Below, piece after piece: positions 5,442 to 8,881 of a stretch of 8,881 nucleotides of DNA. How positions within the stretch are numbered: position 1 is the first letter of the stretch; every line of letters starts with the position of its first letter. The notes under the pieces are model-generated. The model worked only from the letters and a program-made list of their open reading frames with translations, ran no database searches and had not been told where the DNA came from. The DNA comes from Leptospiraceae bacterium. GTDB lineage: Bacteria > Spirochaetota > Leptospiria > Leptospirales > Leptospiraceae. The stretch is from positions 1-8,881 of the forward strand of contig JAIXRB010000172.1 of NCBI GenBank assembly GCA_027485405.1, given 5' to 3'. The position numbers and the translations under genes were made by a program.

Positions 5442-6112
5442 CTAACGGGACTCTAAGTACAGAAAAAGAATTTGTACGTTATCTGGTTATTCTATGCTTG
5501 TAAATTTGCCTAAGAAAACAGGCTATGCGCTGAGAAAGGAAAGTTCTTACTGAGTTAGAATCTTCGGAAGAGAACCAGGATCCGAGTTAATTCCATTTCT
5601 TTCACAGAATTAGAATCAGGTTTTTGTCTCATAACTGGTAAGAGAACCTGTTTTTACCAAATATTCTAAGAAACCACTCGAATCTAATAAAAATTGGTTT
5701 ACAATACTAACCTCATGTTAAAAGATAAGTCCGTCTAGTTACTTGATCGCTTCATACGGTTCTACGACAAAGAAAAACGATCGAAAATTCGAAAAAACTA
5801 GGGCAATACTCACTATTTCGGGAAACTTTGTTTTGGGAAAAGAAAGCGAGGATTTTTTCTAGTCTGGGACTCAGGGGGCGAAGCTATACCTGGGGATAGG
5901 GGAGGGGGGAATGACTTGAAAAAAAAGTCTAGTTAGGCTTTTCAATACCAGATTGGGCTTACCTTGGTTGCAGAGAAATTTTGCAAGCTATGGGGAATCT
6001 GAGAGCCTGTAACCGGTTTCACGTATTACGGATAGAACATAGATTTGGAAATGAATAAAGAAATACGGAAAAATAGAATTAGCCGCAATCGCAAATAATA
6101 TGGAGAATTCAA
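5133..6112. other. Gene-poor region between the two accessory systems
   Basis: No intact gene is supported in about 980 bases apart from the minus-strand relic at its left end. Short protein-like frames exist without usable starts, for example 5619-5717 minus (with FLLDSSGFLEYLVKTGS) and 5933-6058 plus (with DWAYLGCREILQAMGNL). They may be chance or gene ends. Other contents: CAGGTT/AACCTG inverted repeat near 5616-5650, diverged repeat copy B at 5758-5881, a G-rich tract to about 5909, and the palindrome AACCGGTT at 6011-6018. The 3' end must hold the promoter of the TIR-like gene, but I could not choose its hexamers. Confidence 0.5.
5758..5881. repeat. Diverged repeat, copy B (upstream of the TIR-like gene)
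   Basis: This is the partner of 3313-3437. Shared blocks in order: GGTTCTACGACAA (5758), AGAAAAACG (5771-5779), ACTCAC (5808-5813), TTCGGGAAAC (5817-5826), GAAAGCG (5842-5848) and TCAGGG (5871-5876). Gaps of 9 to 25 bp separate the alignment blocks differently in the two copies. It ends about 230 bp before the TIR-like gene. Confidence 0.42.
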
Positions 6113-6820
6113 TTGAAGAATATATTTATTAGTCGTCCAACTATCATCGATAAACAATTTTCTAAAGGATTAGATAATGCTTTGAATTTCCTTGAGCAAA
6201 ATGATTTTAAACCTAGAACATTGGGAAGCTCTGATTACCCAAGTGAATCACCACTAAATGAAGTTCTTCGAATCATGAAAGAATGTGATGGTATAATTGT
6301 CTTAGGTTATCCACAAATTCTAATTAAATCCGGTTATAATAAATCAAAGAAAATCATTGATGAGATTATTTTATCAACTGAGTGGAATCATATAGAAGCT
6401 GCTTTAGCTTATTCACTATCACTACCCATGTTAGTAATACATCATCTTGGCATATCACGAGGAATTTTTGATAGAGGAACACTTAATTCTTTTATTTACG
6501 AAATAGATCTTACGAACGATTCTTGGATATTTGAAAAGAATATAATAGGAGCGTTTAACACCTGGAAACACAAACTAATCGGATCTCTCCCTTCCGTTAA
6601 CCCGGTACGCAATCCTATTTCCGGTTACATTTCACATAGAGGATTATACTTTAAGAAAAAAAAGGATGGAAAAATCGAAGATACAGTATACTGTCCGAAA
6701 TGTAATACTCCAATGTTTTCTATGGAGGATTTTTTTCCTTATATTTGTTCTATATGTGGCCTTGTTTCTGGTTTCACTCGAGGCGAATTAAAGGAAATTA
6801 TTTCCGAGATTAAAATTTGA
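6113..6820 (+). CDS. TIR / nucleoside deoxyribosyltransferase-like enzyme with C-terminal zinc ribbon
   Basis: This 235-residue protein starts at TTG 6113, supported by GGAGA 7 nt upstream. Residues 3-68 show an alternating strand/helix fold: NIFISRP (3-9), FSKGLDNALNFLE (16-28), SPLNEVLRIMKECDGIIVLGYPQ (46-68). Residues 88-99 (STEWNHIEAALA) carry E95 in the place where TIR NADases and nucleoside 2-deoxyribosyltransferases have the catalytic glutamate. LPMLVIHH (104-111) and GIFDRG (117-122) follow. The C-terminus has a four-cysteine zinc ribbon, C194-x2-C197 and C212-x2-C215. Related folds cleave NAD or make nucleotide signals in antiphage systems such as Thoeris. The following gene, 34 bp downstream, encodes a membrane protein, so a sensor/enzyme plus membrane effector pair is plausible. 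Fold-level assignment is fairly likely; NADase activity and a defence role are inference. Confidence 0.72.
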   Translation: MKNIFISRPTIIDKQFSKGLDNALNFLEQNDFKPRTLGSSDYPSESPLNEVLRIMKECDGIIVLGYPQILIKSGYNKSKKIIDEIILSTEWNHIEAALAYSLSLPMLVIHHLGISRGIFDRGTLNSFIYEIDLTNDSWIFEKNIIGAFNTWKHKLIGSLPSVNPVRNPISGYISHRGLYFKKKKDGKIEDTVYCPKCNTPMFSMEDFFPYICSICGLVSGFTRGELKEIISEIKI

Positions 6821-6854
6821 TAGTAAAGATGCTAAACAAAGAGAATTTATAAAA

Positions 6855-7619
6855 ATGACCATAACTATTACTGATATTATCGCATTTATTGGAGCGGGAG
6901 CTTGGTTCCCACAAATAGTCACATTTTTTCTATATCTATTCAGGAGACCAAAATTAATTGCAATAGTTCATGAAAATTCAAGTCTATATTTTACGAACTC
7001 TGGACCTCTTCTTTCTTTAGACTTAGCACTTCTTTCCAAAAATGGAGACTTTTTAATTGAGAATCTTTACATCGACATTACTCACTCCAATGGATTCACT
7101 ATTAAGTTCCACTGGATCTGGCAAGAAGAATCGTTAGGCAACATGCAAATTCCTCAGCTAGGTTCAGTTCCATTTAATAAATGTAGAAAGATTGTTGCAA
7201 TTAACTGTATAAAAGACTCTATAGAAGAAAGATCACTTTCTTTTTACGATACTGATTTCAAAGCTAAATATGATAAAATAGAAATGATTCTTAATACACA
7301 AAAATACCAAAATAAAAGGGACGGAATTAATCTCGAAAAATTGAAGGAGACAATGCATTATCAGGATTTAAAAACACTATTCCGATCAAAGAAAGATATT
7401 CCAGCCGGAAAGTATAATTTAAAATTATACTATACGAAAAGAAATAAAGAAAAGGTATTATGCGAGCGATCGTTTACGTTAACACAGGCTAATACTGAAT
7501 CTTATAGTTCAAATATTCCAATAATAGATGAATGGCAGGAAGAATTATTTGTGAAAGATAATAATCAAGAATTTCCCGCTATAAATGTAATCTTCTTTAA
7601 TTTAAGCGATCGCAACTAA
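6855..7619 (+). CDS. Single-pass membrane protein with a beta-rich domain, candidate effector partner
   Basis: This 254-residue protein begins with a hydrophobic helix at about residues 5-29 (IIAFIGAGAWFPQIVTFFLYLF) followed by RRPK, a positive-inside anchor that puts the rest of the protein in the cytoplasm. Residues 34-85 look beta-rich (LYFTNSGPLLSLDLALLSKN, then LYIDITHSNG), like an immunoglobulin-type sandwich. A lysine-rich helical middle (about 140-180) and a second strand-rich part (PAGKYNLKLYYTKRN) follow. It lies 34 bp after the TIR-like gene with no terminator between, so they are probably co-transcribed; the ribosome binding site is weak (GAGA, about 10 nt upstream). Small membrane-anchored proteins act as pore-forming effectors or sensors in several antiphage systems. 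I do not recognise the family. It ends 11 bp before the IS left end. Confidence 0.75.
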   Translation: MTITITDIIAFIGAGAWFPQIVTFFLYLFRRPKLIAIVHENSSLYFTNSGPLLSLDLALLSKNGDFLIENLYIDITHSNGFTIKFHWIWQEESLGNMQIPQLGSVPFNKCRKIVAINCIKDSIEERSLSFYDTDFKAKYDKIEMILNTQKYQNKRDGINLEKLKETMHYQDLKTLFRSKKDIPAGKYNLKLYYTKRNKEKVLCERSFTLTQANTESYSSNIPIIDEWQEELFVKDNNQEFPAINVIFFNLSDRN

Positions 7620-7686
7620 CAGCGACATACTGGTATTCCCCCAAAAAACTGGACAATAAATTTGGATCTTCGCTAAGGAGAAACAG

Positions 7687-7992
7687 ATGTTCCAAACACC
7701 AAAAGACTACCCTCACGAGTTCAAAATTCAGGCTGTAAAACGCTTTCTAGAAACTGGCAGGAGGTGTAAATTTACAGCTAGAGAATTAGGAATACCAGAA
7801 TCGACTTTAAGAGGTTGGAAGAATAAATTGATGAGTGAAGCAAAGAGGGAAGTCATACCTGATAAGAAAGGGAAAAAAGACTACGAGAGCTTGTTGATTG
7901 AAAAAGAGAAAAGGATTCAACAATTAGAAGAGGAGAACTTTATTTTAAAAAAGTCAATAGGCATTTTCACAAAGGACTCACGACCAAAATAG
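7687..7992 (+). CDS. IS3-family transposase OrfA
   Basis: This 101-residue protein is the DNA-binding subunit of an IS3-type transposase. Residues 7-50 match the Tnp_1/transposase_8 helix-turn-helix: YPHEFKIQAVKRFLETG, then KFTARELGIPESTLRGWKNK. Residues 66-93 form a leucine-zipper coiled coil (ESLLIEKEKRIQQLEEENFI). Strong ribosome binding site AAGGAG lies 7 nt upstream of the ATG. The end, KKSIGIFTK, is typical of IS3-family OrfA proteins. The frame appears intact. OrfA acts alone as a repressor-like protein and, fused to OrfB by frameshifting, as the N-terminus of the active transposase. Confidence 0.93.
   Translation: MFQTPKDYPHEFKIQAVKRFLETGRRCKFTARELGIPESTLRGWKNKLMSEAKREVIPDKKGKKDYESLLIEKEKRIQQLEEENFILKKSIGIFTKDSRPK
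7947..7953 (+). promoter_or_regulatory. A6G slippery heptamer for -1 frameshifting (orfA to orfB)
   Basis: The heptamer A AAA AAG occupies 7947-7953 in the orfA frame (TTA AAA AAG). A -1 slip here enters the orfB frame, which is then open through VNRHFHKGLTTKIGKFQFIK to the TGA at 8085-8087. This is the classical IS3-family mechanism for making the OrfAB transposase. I did not verify a stimulatory downstream hairpin. Confidence 0.75.
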
Positions 7993-8864
7993 GAAAATTT
8001 CAATTTATCAAAGAGAATGAATCCTATTTTAAAGTGGTGAAAATGTGCAAAGTTTTAGAAGTCTCAAAGTCTGGTTATTATGATTGAATAAATCGAAAAT
8101 TAAGCAAAAGGAAGGCATTGAATATGCTTTTGCTTACAGAGATCAAAGAAATCCACAAGGAGTCTGGCGAGATTTATGGAAGCCCAAAGATACACAAAGT
8201 CTTGCTTTCCAAAGGATATCTTTGTAATAAAAAGTTAGTTGAGAGACTGATGAAAATTGCTAGAATTACTAGTAAAATTGTAAAAAAATATAGGGTATCA
8301 ACAACAAATTCAAATCATAAAGAATCTATCTCTCCAAACAGAATAAACAGGAGATTTACTACACCTACTCCAGGAAAGGTGTGGTGCTCGGATATTACCT
8401 ACCTTGAAGTAGACTCAAAGTGGGTATACTTAACCACAATTATAGATCTATTTAATCGAGAAATTGTTGGTTGGGATCTTAGTGAAAGTTTAGAATCTAG
8501 TTCTTTGGTGAACTGTCTAGACAAAGCGATTAAACTACACAGACTGAAACCAGGTTGCGTATTTCATTCAGATCGTGGTATTCAGTTTGCTTCTAAGGAA
8601 TTTAGAACAAAGTTATTCGAAAATAGAATGAAGCAAAGCATGAGTAGGAAAGGAGATTGTTGGGATAACGCTGTATCCGAATCCTTTTTCAAAACTTTGA
8701 AAGCGGAATTGATTCGTCATGTAAGATATAAAACTATTCAAGAAGCCAATCGTAGCTTGTTCGAATATATAGAAATATTTTATAATAGAAAACGAATTCA
8801 TTCTACTTTAGGCTTTACTTCCCCTATCGAATTTAGAAAACTATATGAAAAGCGAGCTGCCTGA
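7953..8864 (+). pseudogene. IS3-family transposase OrfB, interrupted by in-frame TGA
   Basis: The orfB frame is open from the slippage site but meets TGA at 8085-8087 within SGYYD*INRKLSKR. IS3 OrfB proteins normally have SGYYxW here, so TGG to TGA is the likely mutation. The rest is intact from ATG 8118 to TGA 8862-8864 (248 codons). The DDE integrase core is complete: D in WCSDITY, D in FHSDRG, and E in NAVSESFF, with 35 residues between the second D and E, and the FYNRKRIHSTLGFTSP C-terminal signature. In the 8118 frame these are D92, D152 and E188. Unless the stop is read through, full OrfAB cannot be made, so the copy is probably unable to move itself. A truncated OrfB from 8118 would lack the N-terminal part. 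Confidence 0.85.
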
Positions 8865-8881
8865 TTTTCTGTCCGAAAAAA

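Larger units (their letters stand above)
7631..8881 (+). mobile_element. IS3-family insertion sequence (right end beyond window)
   Basis: The left end is read as TGGTATTCCCCCAAAAAACT at 7631 followed by GGACA, typical of IS3-group terminal repeats (TG at the tip, then CCCC and CTGGACA). At the right, the last bases contain CTGTCCGAAAAAA, whose complement TTTTTTCGGACAG pairs imperfectly with the left repeat, so the true right tip lies just outside the window. Inside are orfA, an A6G slippage site and a damaged orfB. No target duplication can be checked. The element sits 11 bp after the membrane-protein stop codon. Confidence 0.85.

Noticed and set aside
3305..5533. Similar short peptide readings near 3305 (KKVGYAIR) and 5512 (KKTGYALR)
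   Set aside because: Nucleotide identity covers only about 24 bases and is not colinear with the better-supported repeat pair; probably chance.
8613..8801. Minus-strand frame inside orfB
   Set aside because: Antisense of the conserved transposase core.
1..8881. CRISPR arrays, tRNA or rRNA genes, riboswitches
   Set aside because: No regularly spaced repeats, cloverleaf-like sequence or recognisable conserved RNA was seen on either strand.

Overview
The window is AT-rich bacterial DNA that reads like part of a leptospiral plasmid or plasmid-like prophage. The evidence is a replication-initiator N-terminus beside a ParA and a DUF3102-type ParB-like gene, many TTG/ATG starts in AT-rich sequence, an IS3-family element, and accessory genes separated by long gene-poor stretches full of gene relics. 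The genus is inferred from the look of the proteins, not proven.

Layout. 1-435 (minus): 5' part of a plasmid/phage initiator gene with a winged-helix-like domain, cut by the left edge of the window. 436-1072: gene-free, with short repeats and palindromes that may belong to an origin or partition site. 1073-2307 (minus): parA and a parB-like gene overlapping by 4 nt; parA carries a 22-nt homopolymer coding for seven lysines. 2308-2398: divergent regulatory gap with a perfect 8-bp inverted repeat. 2399-2566 (plus): a 55-residue protein resembling the DUF1653 family. 2567-3455: relics, including a minus-strand frame broken by an amber codon and a plus-strand open frame without a start.

3456-5132 (plus): a tightly coupled three-gene cassette whose members I do not recognise as any characterised family. 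5133-6112: relics and repeats, starting with the remains of a minus-strand gene that abuts the end of the cassette. 6113-7619 (plus): a two-gene unit, a TIR / nucleoside deoxyribosyltransferase-like enzyme with a C-terminal zinc ribbon followed by a protein with one N-terminal membrane helix. This looks like an antiphage enzyme-plus-membrane-effector pair. 7631-8881 (plus): an IS3-family element with an intact orfA, an A6G frameshift site, and an orfB interrupted by an in-frame TGA.

Interpretation. The left third is a replication/partition backbone and the rest is accessory cargo. The two best candidates for an undescribed system are the three-gene cassette and the TIR-like/membrane pair. The intergenic regions upstream of both contain a similar, diverged segment of about 125 bp (3313-3437 and 5758-5881), suggesting a shared regulatory or mobile boundary element.
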